Positions 25,716 through 34,602 of a stretch of DNA of 64,000 nucleotides are shown in pieces. The stretch lies in the NCBI GenBank assembly GCA_963701675.1, contig OY969623.1:3658001-3722000 (forward strand), written 5' to 3'. The translations under genes and the position numbers were made by a program. The notes beneath the pieces are model-generated. The model worked only from the letters and a program-made list of their open reading frames with translations, did not search any database and was not told the DNA's origin. Every line of letters starts with the position of its first letter. Within the stretch, counting starts at the first letter, position 1. The DNA comes from G963701675 sp963701675 (lineage in GTDB: Bacteria; Planctomycetota; Planctomycetia; Gemmatales; Gemmataceae).

Positions 25716-26372
25716 GTGCATTGGAAACCGCAGGCGGTGAGCGGCAACCGCGCGCTTGCGGTGCCGTACGTCGATGCCCGCGCCATCATGGATCGGCTCG
25801 ACGCCGTGGTCGGGATCGACGGCTGGCAGGATCAATATCAGATGCTGCCCGACGGCTCCGTTGTCTGCAAGCTGCGCGTTCGCATCGGCGACTGGATCGA
25901 AAAGACCGACATCGGTGGGCAGTCGGAACAGAAGGACGAACACGATAAGCACAAGGCAGCGTTCAGCGACGCATTGAAGCGCGCCGCCGTCAAGTACGCG
26001 ATCGGCCGGTATCTTTATCGAGTGCCGAAGCAGTGGTGTGATTACGAAGTGAACAAAAAAGCGTTTGTCACGCTGCCGACGTTACCGCCGGAAGCGTTGC
26101 CTGAGACACCACGACAAGCGATGCCGCCCGCGCCGAAGCCGACCAATGGCGGGCCAGCAGCGAACGGGAACGCCGCAAGGGTGAGTCGCGAAGTTGCATT
26201 TCTGATCAAGGATCAGACCGCAAACCTTGGCTGGCAACCGGGTCAGCTCCGAGGTCATCTGCGCGGCAAGTTTGGAGTTGAGTACGTACGCGATTTAACC
26301 GCGATCCAAGCGGCGACGTTTCGGCAGGAACTTGATCGATTTGCGGCAAATCGCGCGGCGAACGAAGGGTGA
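25716..26372 (+). CDS. Rad52/22-family recombination protein
   Basis: Annealing protein of the Rad52/DUF1071 kind: HWKPQAVSGNRALAVPYVDARAIMDRLD, GWQDQYQMLPDGSVVCKLR, KHKAAFSDALKRAAVKYAIGRYLYR and WCDYE. A Pro/Ala linker and a C-terminal helical segment (FRQELDRFAANRAANEG) follow. Readable homology extends upstream in frame to about 25668 (QRIAAAFAAPFAPHDV) without an ATG, so the true start was probably lost at the junction with the SPFH gene; GTG 25716 is a fallback. Typically phage-borne; anneals single-stranded DNA. A relic of a second copy is at 31766. Confidence 0.75.
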   Translation: MHWKPQAVSGNRALAVPYVDARAIMDRLDAVVGIDGWQDQYQMLPDGSVVCKLRVRIGDWIEKTDIGGQSEQKDEHDKHKAAFSDALKRAAVKYAIGRYLYRVPKQWCDYEVNKKAFVTLPTLPPEALPETPRQAMPPAPKPTNGGPAANGNAARVSREVAFLIKDQTANLGWQPGQLRGHLRGKFGVEYVRDLTAIQAATFRQELDRFAANRAANEG

Positions 26373-26436
26373 GACGTGGTCTTGAAGCATCCACGAGCCG
26401 CCTTCCGTTCGGACCTTTGAGCTCGTTTGCACTCGT

Positions 26437-27334
26437 TCACGTTTCTTTGCCGGGAAGCAGGAACCGAATGAATGCTTGTGCCGCGGCGAGCAGGCCGAAT
26501 GAAATGATCCAGGGCGCGCACACCCACTCGGTGACCACGCGTCACTCTGCCGCTCGGCATCAAGGGAACGATCGAGATACCCATCCCCGCCTCCACCATT
26601 CTCACGATAATCTCTGTATTCGTAGTCTCCATATCGACCCGCGGTGATAACCCCTGTCCGTGAAAGGCGTCCATGACGTGTTGCCGCCCCGTAGATCCGC
26701 GCTCGTATAGGATCAACGGCACGCCCGCCAAATCTTGCAGCTTCAGCCGGGGTTTGCTTAAGAGCGGGTGACGGACGGGCGTGATAAGGCTCCACTCCAT
26801 CGAGAAGAGGTGCAGGTACTCCAGATCTGGCGACGATTCGTACGGTGCCGCCACACCGATTGCGGTGTCCGGGTCGTGCAAGAGGAGTTCCTCAATCTCC
26901 TGCTCCGTTCGGTTGCTGAGGCGGACGCGGATCAGTGGGTACGCAGCGTGAAAGCGGCGGACCGCGTCGATCAGGACGTAGAGGATCAAATACTGGGTAG
27001 CGGCCACATGTATGTCGTTGGTCTCGGCGACATTGCCGAACAACTCCCCTAATTGTTGTGCCCGTTCCAGAAACGCTTGCGCGTGGGGAAGGAACTGTCT
27101 TCCGTGCTCGGTGAGAGCCGGGGTGCGGCGCGGCCCGCGGCTCTTACGGTACAACTCCACCCGAAGTCGTTCTTCCAGAGCGACGAGACGATTGCGCAAG
27201 CCTTGCTCGGTGATATGGAGGACCGCAGCAGCTCCGCGAAGGCTTCCCTGTTTGGCCAACTCCACAAACGCCCTGACCTGATCGGTCGAGAGAGAGAGGA
27301 ACGGTGGCGCTACGAGAACCCCCGGAGAATACAA
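26437..27334 (-). pseudogene. LysR-family transcriptional regulator, frameshifted near the end
   Basis: TTG start at 27334. N-terminal winged HTH: VRAFVELAKQGSLRGAAAVLHITEQGLRNRLVALEERL, then the substrate domain (IHVAATQYLILYVLIDAVRRFHAAYPLIRV, EAGMGISIVPLMPSG). The frame breaks near 26490; the correct end (GLLAAAQAFIRFLLPGKET) is read in another frame to TGA at 26437. Resembles the CysB/Cbl-like planctomycete LysR group. Divergent from psd; the 73-bp gap probably holds both promoters. Confidence 0.8.
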
Positions 27335-27407
27335 GAATTACCTTGATTGATTCAATTATGAACAGTTTTTCCTGCTAAATGACACTGATTACAATCCAAG
27401 AAGAAAC

Positions 27408-28400
27408 ATGGCAGCCACCGCAACAACTCTGAAGCGCCCGCACCCGAGGCGGCTACCGACGAACATCGAGTGCGTGCAGCCAGGCGGCGGTTGGGCCGTT
27501 CGTCTGGAGATGGCTTGGGGGCGCCTACGGCGCAAGTGGCTGCGCCGGCTAAGGCCTCGCTATGTCACCCGGATGCGGCAGGTACGTCGCGGCGAGTGCC
27601 CCGGGTGTCCGCATGACATCATCGATTGCCGCGACTTGAAACTCGTTCGGAACGTGTGCGGTTATTCGTTCGCGCCCGAAGACGACCGGTTCCAGTGGCG
27701 AAGGCGATTGCCAGTCGCGCATTGGGGATGGGCGGAGCTCCTGCTTCTGGGCGGTCCCTTCGCGGCCCTTGCCGTAGTAGCGGGCTGGTGGTGGCCATGG
27801 GCCGCGGTTCCGCCGGGATTGGCGGCGTTGTTCGTGGCGTCCTTTTTCCGAGACCCGCCGCGGTGCGTGCCGGTGGAGCCTGGTGCGGTCGTGGCACCAG
27901 CCGACGGACGAGTGACTGACGTGGAGGAGCTTGTTTGGGACGATCTACTGGGTGGTCCGGCTTTCAAGATCGGCATCTACCTGTCGATCTTCAACGTCCA
28001 CGTCAACCGATGTCCGATGACGGCACGGGTGGTCGAGCTTCGCTATCACCCTGGCCGGTTTCGGGACGTGCGCCATCCGGCTGCTCCACTTGAGAACGAA
28101 CAGCTCTGCACTTTGTTGGAGGCCGAAGAAGCGCCGAACCTTCTTCTAGCGGTCAAGCAGATTGCGGGCGCGTTTGCGAGCCGTATCGTGTGCGCCGTGC
28201 GACCTGGCGAGGTGCTCGCCCGCGGCAGCAAGATCGGCATGATCAAATTCGGTTCTCGCACAGAGCTACTGCTTACGAAATCGCCCAGTTTAGTATGCGG
28301 CGTTAAGGCCGGTGATCGAGTCTGGGGCGGATCCTCGATCATCGCCCGTTACGCGATCGGTCAATCGAACCAGAGTGGATTGGAAACTACGACATCCTGA
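27408..28400 (+). CDS. psd: Phosphatidylserine decarboxylase with planctomycete N-terminal extension
   Basis: Residues 1-100 are a basic extension (GGGWAVRLEMAWGRLRRKWL, CPGCPHDIIDCRDLK) seen in planctomycete homologues. A membrane pair lies at about 105-145. The core follows: VVAPADGRVTDVEE, FNVHVNRCPMTARVVELRYHPGRF, ENEQ and the self-cleavage site IKFGSRTELLL. Cleavage makes a pyruvoyl group, and the enzyme converts phosphatidylserine to phosphatidylethanolamine at the membrane. It is first gene of a four-gene envelope cluster. Confidence 0.9.
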   Translation: MAATATTLKRPHPRRLPTNIECVQPGGGWAVRLEMAWGRLRRKWLRRLRPRYVTRMRQVRRGECPGCPHDIIDCRDLKLVRNVCGYSFAPEDDRFQWRRRLPVAHWGWAELLLLGGPFAALAVVAGWWWPWAAVPPGLAALFVASFFRDPPRCVPVEPGAVVAPADGRVTDVEELVWDDLLGGPAFKIGIYLSIFNVHVNRCPMTARVVELRYHPGRFRDVRHPAAPLENEQLCTLLEAEEAPNLLLAVKQIAGAFASRIVCAVRPGEVLARGSKIGMIKFGSRTELLLTKSPSLVCGVKAGDRVWGGSSIIARYAIGQSNQSGLETTTS

Positions 28401-28463
28401 ATGGTGGCAACCCAGTGTAAATCACGGGCTGCGATCTGTACCTCATTCGTTGGAGGATAGATC

Positions 28464-28919
28464 ATGAAAAACGTTGTCTCAGTAATGTGCTTAGCGGCGC
28501 TGTTGGCCGCAACCCCAGAAGTCCGGGCCAGTGACCCGACCGGGATCTACGCCCGCGTCGACAAGGTTGTCCTAGAACCGAATGACCAGAACCCGGAACG
28601 CATTCAAGTGTGGGGAGCATTTGCGCTGTCCAAACCCGGAACGCGCGAGGACTACGAAACACCGATCCAGGGCTACATGTATTTCTCCCTGGCAGGAGAC
28701 AAACCGGACCTTTGCCGCAAGGAATGGGCCGATCTGAAGAAGGTTGCGGGCACGCCACAGTGTGTGGCGTTCGGGTCTCGGTACAAGCCGTTGGGTAAGG
28801 TGAGGAAGGCAGATGATAAACCCAAGGACGCCGAAGTCTATCCGGTCGCAGGAGGGATGTACAAAGTCAATGCTACCCATCCTCAGGCCAAACTGCTAAA
28901 GGCGAAGACTACTTCATGA
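28464..28919 (+). CDS. Secreted protein of the psd cluster, unknown
   Basis: GGAGGAT before ATG 28464. Signal peptide MKNVVSVMCLAALLAATPEVRAS, then VDKVVLEPNDQNPERIQVWGAFAL, CRKEWADLKKVAGTPQCVAFGSRYKPLGKVR. Two cysteines could form a disulfide. No family recognised. The stop overlaps the desaturase start (ATGA at 28916), so the two are translationally coupled. Confidence 0.7.
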   Translation: MKNVVSVMCLAALLAATPEVRASDPTGIYARVDKVVLEPNDQNPERIQVWGAFALSKPGTREDYETPIQGYMYFSLAGDKPDLCRKEWADLKKVAGTPQCVAFGSRYKPLGKVRKADDKPKDAEVYPVAGGMYKVNATHPQAKLLKAKTTS

Positions 28920-30019
28920 GCACGTTTGCACTTCCCCGTGAGCAGTCGGGCATCCTCCGGTATTCCGAGTGGGATGCCCTGCTCCTGCTCCTCGCCGCGG
29001 GCCACGGCCTGCTGTTGGTCGGCTATCCGTCAGTCGCGGTCATCGCCTTGGGCTTGTGGTGGAACTCGAACACTATCAGCCATTCCTTCATTCACTGTCC
29101 ATTCTTCCGTGCGCGGGCACTAAACCGAGCGTTCGCTTTGTATGAGAGTCTGCTACTGGGAGTGCCGCAGACGCTTTGGCGTGAGCGGCACCTCGCCCAC
29201 CACGCAGGCACGGAATGGCGGCTTCGCTGCACCCACCCTTTGCTTGTCGAGGTCGCCCTAATTCTGGGTCTATGGACCGTGCTTCTGACGCTCAGTCCGA
29301 GATTCTTCCTGACCACCTATCTTCCTGGCTATGGTGCCGGCCTCGCGCTCTGTTCCTTGCACGGATTCTACGAGCACGCCCGCGACACCACGAGCCACTA
29401 CGGTCGGCTCTATAACTGGCTGTTTTTCAAGGATGGCTTCCACGTTGAGCACCACGCCCACCCCGGCACGCATTGGACGCGGCTATCTAGACAGACCCAG
29501 CCGGGCACCCGCGTCAGTCGGTGGCCAGCGGTCCTGCGTTGGCTCGACGGCCTATCGTTGGAAGGGCTTGAGCGCTGGGTGCTACGGTCGGAACGCTTGC
29601 AACGCTTTGTCTTAAAGAAACACGAGCGCGCTTTCCGAAAACTGCTACCTCTTCTTCCCGCGGTGCGGCGGGTGGGAATTGTCGGGGGAGCCCTGTTTCC
29701 ACGCACGGCTCTGATTTGTCAGCGGCTGTTGCCGGACGCGTCACTGGTGGTCATCGACGCCGACGCCGCGAACATCGCGACGGCCCGTTCGTACGCTGTG
29801 AGCGGAATCGACTACATCAACGCCTGGTATGATCCGGAGCGACACTGCGGTTTCGACCTGTTGGTTTTTCCGCTAGCGTATGTCGGTGACCGCAGAGCGG
29901 CCTATGAGCATCCGCCGGCGCCTGCCGTGCTCGTACATGACTGGGTGTGGCACCGCCATCGGCAAAGCGCCATCGTGTCTCTCATGCTGCTTAAGCGCAT
30001 GAACTTGGTGACCAGATGA
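28916..30019 (+). CDS. Fatty-acid-desaturase-like domain fused to a nicotianamine-synthase-like methyltransferase domain
   Basis: N-terminal membrane desaturase with histidine boxes HSFIHCPFF, RERHLAHHAGTE and HVEHHAHPGTHW on a multi-helix frame. After about residue 250 a soluble Rossmann domain follows: RRVGIVGGALFPRTALICQRLLPDASLVVIDADAANIATARSY, the G-x-G / acidic pattern of SAM binding, ending VLVHDWVWHRH. Such a pairing is unusual to my knowledge. With psd and the sulfatase next door, it suggests lipid acyl-chain modification. The stop overlaps the next start (ATGA at 30016). Confidence 0.75.
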   Translation: MSTFALPREQSGILRYSEWDALLLLLAAGHGLLLVGYPSVAVIALGLWWNSNTISHSFIHCPFFRARALNRAFALYESLLLGVPQTLWRERHLAHHAGTEWRLRCTHPLLVEVALILGLWTVLLTLSPRFFLTTYLPGYGAGLALCSLHGFYEHARDTTSHYGRLYNWLFFKDGFHVEHHAHPGTHWTRLSRQTQPGTRVSRWPAVLRWLDGLSLEGLERWVLRSERLQRFVLKKHERAFRKLLPLLPAVRRVGIVGGALFPRTALICQRLLPDASLVVIDADAANIATARSYAVSGIDYINAWYDPERHCGFDLLVFPLAYVGDRRAAYEHPPAPAVLVHDWVWHRHRQSAIVSLMLLKRMNLVTR

Positions 30020-31748
30020 GGGCCACGAGCCTGCTGGGCGTTTTCGTAGTGGCGAAAGCCGCCGTACTGACTGCATACCCAGTGCCTCTGTCAGTCTGGG
30101 CGCCGATTGCGTACCTGTGGCAAGATCTGGTCGTGGTGTCACTCTTCGCAGCCCTCGATTTCGGTATGCGGCGTCCGTGGGTCGGTTGGTCGGTGTACGC
30201 AGCCATTTCCCTCTACGTGGCGATGAACGTGCCGGTCGCGCGCGTCTTGTGCACACCTTTGACGTGGCCGCTAATTCGGGCCGTCCATGGCGCGCTTGCC
30301 GACTCCATTATTCTCTACGTGACCTGGGTCAACGTGCTGCTAGTTCTCGTCGTCCTGGGGTCGGCTATGTTGTTCCCTCTTCTGTTCCAACGGGTTTCGC
30401 CGCGGACTCTCGGCCTGGTCGGCGCCCTCATGATTCCGCCATTGTTAGTAATGGGGCCCGGGGCGGCCGCGCAAGTCGAAACGCTCGGGCTGTACCGAAA
30501 TGTCTTGGCCGCGCTCCTCCCAACGGTGTTGCCCCGGTTCGTGACGATCGATTTGGCTGCCGACGAGCGTAAGAGTCCCTTTCCCGGTAGAGCAGCCGAA
30601 GACCTCTCAGCCCTCCGGGGGGAGGCGGCCGGGCGCAACGTGATGCTTGTGGTCCTCGAATCGACGGCCGCCCAATATCTCCGCTGCTACGGCGCTGCGG
30701 AGGATCCCATGCCCCATCTCACGACCTTGGCGAACCAGTCGCTCCAGTTCCAGAACGCGTACACAACCTATCCGGAGAGCATCAAGGGTCTGTTCGCCGT
30801 TCTATGTTCGACCTATCCGGCAATTAATACCACTCCCGAACGTTACGAGTACGTCCGTCCGCCTTCGATAGCCGATATCCTGGGCCGGGCTGGATATCGT
30901 ACTGGGCTCTTCCATTCCGGGCGTTTCGGCTATCTTGGCATGGACGCAGTTGTACGGAACCGAGGTTTTCAGACGCTCGAAGACGCAGGCGACATCGGCG
31001 GCGATCACCAGTCCAGCTTCGGCGTGGAGAACGAGCGTACAACAGTGCGGCGAATCTTAGATTGGATCGACGCTGGGCCACGAGAAGGTCGATTCTTCGC
31101 TGCCTATCTACCGATCGCGGGACATCATCCGTACAGTACGCCCGAGTTGGGCCCTTTCCCATCCACGACGCCGTCGACCGATATCGTAACGCGTTGCATC
31201 ACGCAGACGCCGCCCTGGGCGAACTACTACGCGGGCTTCGGGAACGGGAATTGGATCGGAAGACCTTGATCGTGATCTACGGGGATCACGGTGAAGCGTT
31301 CGGCCAGCACTCGGGGAATTTCGCGCACACACTTTTCATATATGACGAAAACGTGCGCGTGCCGTTCGTAATCGCGGCACCGGGGCTGCTAAGCTCACCA
31401 ATGCGAATTACTCGGGTCGCTAGCGTGATCGACACGGCGCCGACCGTTCTAGACTTGCTCGGATTGCCTTTCCCAGCGGCGTACCAAGGCCGTTCGTTGC
31501 TGGACCATCAGCCGCACATGGCGCTGTTTTTTACCGACTATTCTCTGACTCTGGTCGGTTTGCGGGACGAACGATGGAAATTCATTCAGGAAGTGGAAAC
31601 CGGCCGGACAAAACTATTCGACCTCGGCAATGACTCTGAGGAAGCGCATGACCTTTCCGGACGATATCCCGAACGCGCGATCGCATACCGGCAGCACCTC
31701 TACCGCTGGATGGCCCTCCAACGGGACCACGTCATTCGGAATCCGTAA
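30016..31748 (+). pseudogene. LTA-synthase-like sulfatase-fold phosphotransferase, frameshifted
   Basis: Multi-helix N-terminus (about residues 1-170), then an alkaline-phosphatase-superfamily domain: NVMLVVLESTAAQYLRCYG (catalytic Thr/Ser in EST), YPESIKGLFAVLCSTYP, FAAYLPIAGHHPYSTPE and IYGDHGEAFGQHSGN (metal ligands). At 31158-31161 CCCATCC lacks one C; restoring it joins HHPYSTPELGPF to PIHDAVDRYRNALHHAD. Family members transfer glycerophosphate or phosphoethanolamine to envelope polymers. This one would fit a role with PE made by Psd. Confidence 0.8.
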
Positions 31749-31765
31749 GCGGATTCGTGTTCAAC

Positions 31766-31843
31766 CTGACAACGGAGCAGGCCGCTGGGTTTCGGCGCGA
31801 GCTCGAAAGATTGGCGAATGAGCGCGGAGACGTTAAGCGTTAG
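31766..31843 (+). pseudogene. C-terminal remnant of a second Rad52-family gene
   Basis: Reads LTTEQAAGFRRELERLANERG to a stop, parallel to LTAIQAATFRQELDRFAANRA at the end of the gene at 25716. Only about 26 codons remain. Confidence 0.55.
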
Positions 31844-31940
31844 GCAGGGGTCGGCCTAGGGACGCCCGCCCCTTCAATTACAGCGAAGGGAATACATTAC
31901 GTCCGGCAAGCGTGTACGCAGCAGTTAGAAAGGGAAGCCG

Positions 31941-32970
31941 ATGAGCATCTCGAAGTATGCAGGCTCGTTCATCATCATGCTCGGAGCCTCTGCCGGTGGA
32001 GTTGTGGGATGGCAGGTCAAGGATTCCGAGAAGTCGCAGAGGCTCGTCCCGCTCTCCGAGATGTCGGCTAAGGACCGTTACAAGGGTGAGGACGGCGGCC
32101 TGTATGGCAAAGGCGGCAACGAGCCACCGGCAAATCATCGCATGGCCGCCGAAGCCCAACTTGCCAAGATTCGGCCTATGAATGATGACGGGAAGCCGAG
32201 CAAAGATGGAAAGGTCGTCCTGCTATCGATTAGCATGTCGAATGCCACTCAGGAGTTCTCGGTATTCAAGCGGCATGCCGACCAGGATCGCGACAAATCT
32301 CCATCCCTGATCATCGTTGACAGGCTCGCAAGGCGGCCAGGCCATGGCGGAGTGGGTCGACCCGAATGCACGCCCTTGGGAAGTGGTCGCACAGCGACTG
32401 AAAAACGCCAATGTGACGCCGAAACAGGTGCAGGTCGTCTGGATCAAGCTTGCGAACAAGACTCCGCAAGGCGATCTCGAAAAGCACGGCAGAAAACTAC
32501 AGCGCGATACTTTGGCGGTAATTCAGAATGCCAAAGCTCGCTTTCCTAATCTTCGGATCGCGTTTCTTTCCAGTCGAACATACGGTGGCTACGCCACGAC
32601 TGTGCTCAATCCGGAGCCGTTTGCGTACGAATCCGCCTTTGCGGTTCGTTGGTTAATTCAGGACCAAATCAAAGGGCAGGCCTCCCTCAATTACGACGAG
32701 GAGAAAGGCAAAGTGATGGCGCCCGTGTTGCTATGGGGACCATACTTATGGGCGGACGGCAACACACCACGTAAGAGCGACGGACTTGTTTGGAGACGAG
32801 ACGACTTCGAGCGGGACGGGACTCATCCTTCGGCAAGCGGACGGGAAAAGGTCGCCAAGCTTCTGCGAGACTTCTTCAAAACCGATCCGCTCGCCAAGCC
32901 GTGGTTTGTCAACCCGCGGGCGGCGACGGCATGCGCTGAACCGCCATCGGGATCATCCTTTCGGCGGTAG
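31941..32970 (+). pseudogene. SGNH/GDSL-hydrolase-like exported protein, frameshifted
   Basis: ATG 31941 after AAAGGGAAG, signal anchor FIIMLGASAGGVVGW. An extra A at about 32322 breaks the frame. Without it, SLIIVDGSQGGQAMAEWVDP joins the second part (PWEVVAQRLKNANVTPKQVQVVWIKLA ... FPNLRIAFLSSRTYGGYA). The end has ERDGTHPSASGREKVAKLL, the Asp-His dyad block of SGNH hydrolases. Esterase/acetylhydrolase activity is plausible; substrate unknown. Confidence 0.65.
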
Positions 32971-33198
32971 ATCGCGACTTGCATCGCGCAAGGCCCGAGC
33001 GGCGATGTCGTTGGCATCTGCGAGAAAGTCTTTCTTGATCATCCAGGAAAGAAACCCTGGGTCTTCCTGTGCAACGGCGGCCAGGGCTTTTCCTCTGTGC
33101 TTGCCAAATGCCAGACACACTTGGCCACCCTCCATCACAAAGTGACCATTCACGTCGAGCGCATTGCGCGCAGTGAAATGCTCGTGTAATCCAACCAC
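32953..33198 (-). pseudogene. C-terminal fragment of a DnaQ-like 3'-5' exonuclease
   Basis: Minus-strand sequence NALDVNGHFVMEGGQVCLAFGKHRGKALAAVAQED (read in two pieces), then FLSWMIKKDF and IAARALR. The FGKHRG.......L.WM...DF pattern is typical of the C-terminal tail of exonuclease-X/epsilon-like proteins. Its 5' part is missing exactly where the Ku remnant starts at 33199, so recombinase cassette 2 (or its decay) cut it. Confidence 0.5.
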
Positions 33199-33486
33199 AT
33201 GACGCGGCAAGATTTGGCCGGCAAGCTGATCGAGGCCCATAGCCAGTCGGTGGACTGGTCCGAGTATCGCGACGACCGCACCGAACAGTTCGCTACGTTG
33301 GTGCAGGCAGCCATCGAGAAGCGGCCATTGCTGCCGGTTCCCGCTGCGCCGATGTCCTCGCTGCCTCTCTTGGAAGCGCTGCAAAAGAGTGTCGCCGCCT
33401 TGGGAACGTGTTCCCTGAAACGCGCGAACGGCACAGTCCATCCGCGTAGCCGCAGCAAGCGCGCGGTGACGAGGAGGATGCCATGA
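33199..33486 (+). pseudogene. Ku C-terminal remnant, copy 2
   Basis: Reads DLAGKLIEAHSQSVDWSEYRDD and LVQAAIEKRPLLPVP, then LLEALQKSVAAL and a basic end. Matches the C-terminus of the Ku at 20236-20885 over its full 95 residues. The domain that encircles DNA is absent, so this is a remnant. A stop precedes ATG 33199 in frame. ATGA overlap with the ligase start at 33483 is kept. Confidence 0.75.
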
Positions 33487-34103
33487 CCATTCCTCCACTA
33501 CCGATGCTGGCGGTACCAAGCCAGCCGTTCGATTCCGCTGACCACCTCTTCGAAGCTAAATGGGACGGAGTACGCGCCTTAGCTGCGTGGGAGGAAGGTT
33601 CGTGGCACCTCTGGGGCCGCGACGGCGGTGACTACGGCGACCGCTATCCCGAGTTGGCGGTGTTGGCCCGTCTACCCGCTGGTACGATCCTCGACGGCGA
33701 GTTGGTCCGTTGGGGGCCTTCGGGAATCCCCACCTTGGGCGCTATCCTACGACGACACCAACTGGTGCATCCGGCACGGATCGCCCGCGCCAGTCGCAAC
33801 TTCCCGGTGGCCTATGTGGTCTTCGATCTTTTGCGCCTCCGCGGCCGCTCGATGTTAGGGGAAGCATTGCACCAACGTCGCGCTGTCTTGGAGCACCTAC
33901 TGCGCCGACTCAACGAGCCGATTTTGGTCTTCTCCGAAGGTATCATCGGTCTAGGCAAACGGTTCTTTGAGACGTTGGTGGCCCAGGGGCATGAAGGCAT
34001 GATGGCCAAGCATCTGGCCAGCCGTTATCGGCCCGGCAAGCGCTCCGCAGCCTGGCGCAAGATCAAACCTGCCTCACGCCTTTTGCCCCGAGAAGGTGAC
34101 TGA
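33483..34103 (+). CDS. ATP-dependent DNA ligase, adenylation domain only, copy 2
   Basis: 206 residues. Same motif set as copy 1: EAKWDGVR (Lys26), DGELVRWG, VAYVVFDLLRLRG, EGMMAKHL and WRKIK. It ends a dozen residues after motif V without an OB domain. Extensive similarity to copy 1 with many silent and conservative changes suggests the two are diverged paralogues, not a recent duplicate. Overlaps DUF2924 by 8 bases. Confidence 0.9.
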   Translation: MTIPPLPMLAVPSQPFDSADHLFEAKWDGVRALAAWEEGSWHLWGRDGGDYGDRYPELAVLARLPAGTILDGELVRWGPSGIPTLGAILRRHQLVHPARIARASRNFPVAYVVFDLLRLRGRSMLGEALHQRRAVLEHLLRRLNEPILVFSEGIIGLGKRFFETLVAQGHEGMMAKHLASRYRPGKRSAAWRKIKPASRLLPREGD

Positions 34104-34602
34104 CATGTCCGATCGTCTAGCAGGTCAATTGGCGGCTCTGGGCCGAATGACCGTGGCCCAACTGTGCGTGGAATACGAGCGACTCTTTACGGAGCCGACG
34201 CGGACGCGCAACCGCGTCTGGCTCCTGCGGCGGATTGCCTGGCGACTGCAGGCGCTGGCCGAAGGAGACCTGTCCGAGCGCGCCCGAAGACGAGCCGCCG
34301 AACTAGCCAACGACGCCGACCTACGCTTAAGTCCACCGCGAGTTCCGGTCTTACACTTGAACAGAATGGCGCTCGCCTCCACACCGACTGTCACACGCCG
34401 CGACGATAGCCGTCATCCGCTCCCTGGCACCATCATCACTCGGGTCTACAAACGGGCCGTTCTGGAAGTGAAAGTCCTGTCACATGGCTTCGAATACAAC
34501 GGCGCAACGTATCGCACCCTCAGTGCCGTGGCCAAAGCAATCACCGGCTCGCACTGCAGTGGCTACGGCTTCTTCCATCTCCGCGACAAGGAGGCATCCT
34601 GA
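34096..34602 (+). CDS. DUF2924 protein, full length
   Basis: 168 residues with both conserved parts: TVAQLCVEYERLFTEPTRTRNRVWLLRRIAWRLQALAEG, and a C-terminal PGTIITRVYKRAVLEVKVLSHGFEYNG ... YRTLSAVAKAITGSHCSGYGFF. This is the intact reference for the deleted copy at 21502. Stop and next start share an A (TGATG at 34600-34604), so it is coupled to the recombinase. Confidence 0.85.
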   Translation: MTDMSDRLAGQLAALGRMTVAQLCVEYERLFTEPTRTRNRVWLLRRIAWRLQALAEGDLSERARRRAAELANDADLRLSPPRVPVLHLNRMALASTPTVTRRDDSRHPLPGTIITRVYKRAVLEVKVLSHGFEYNGATYRTLSAVAKAITGSHCSGYGFFHLRDKEAS

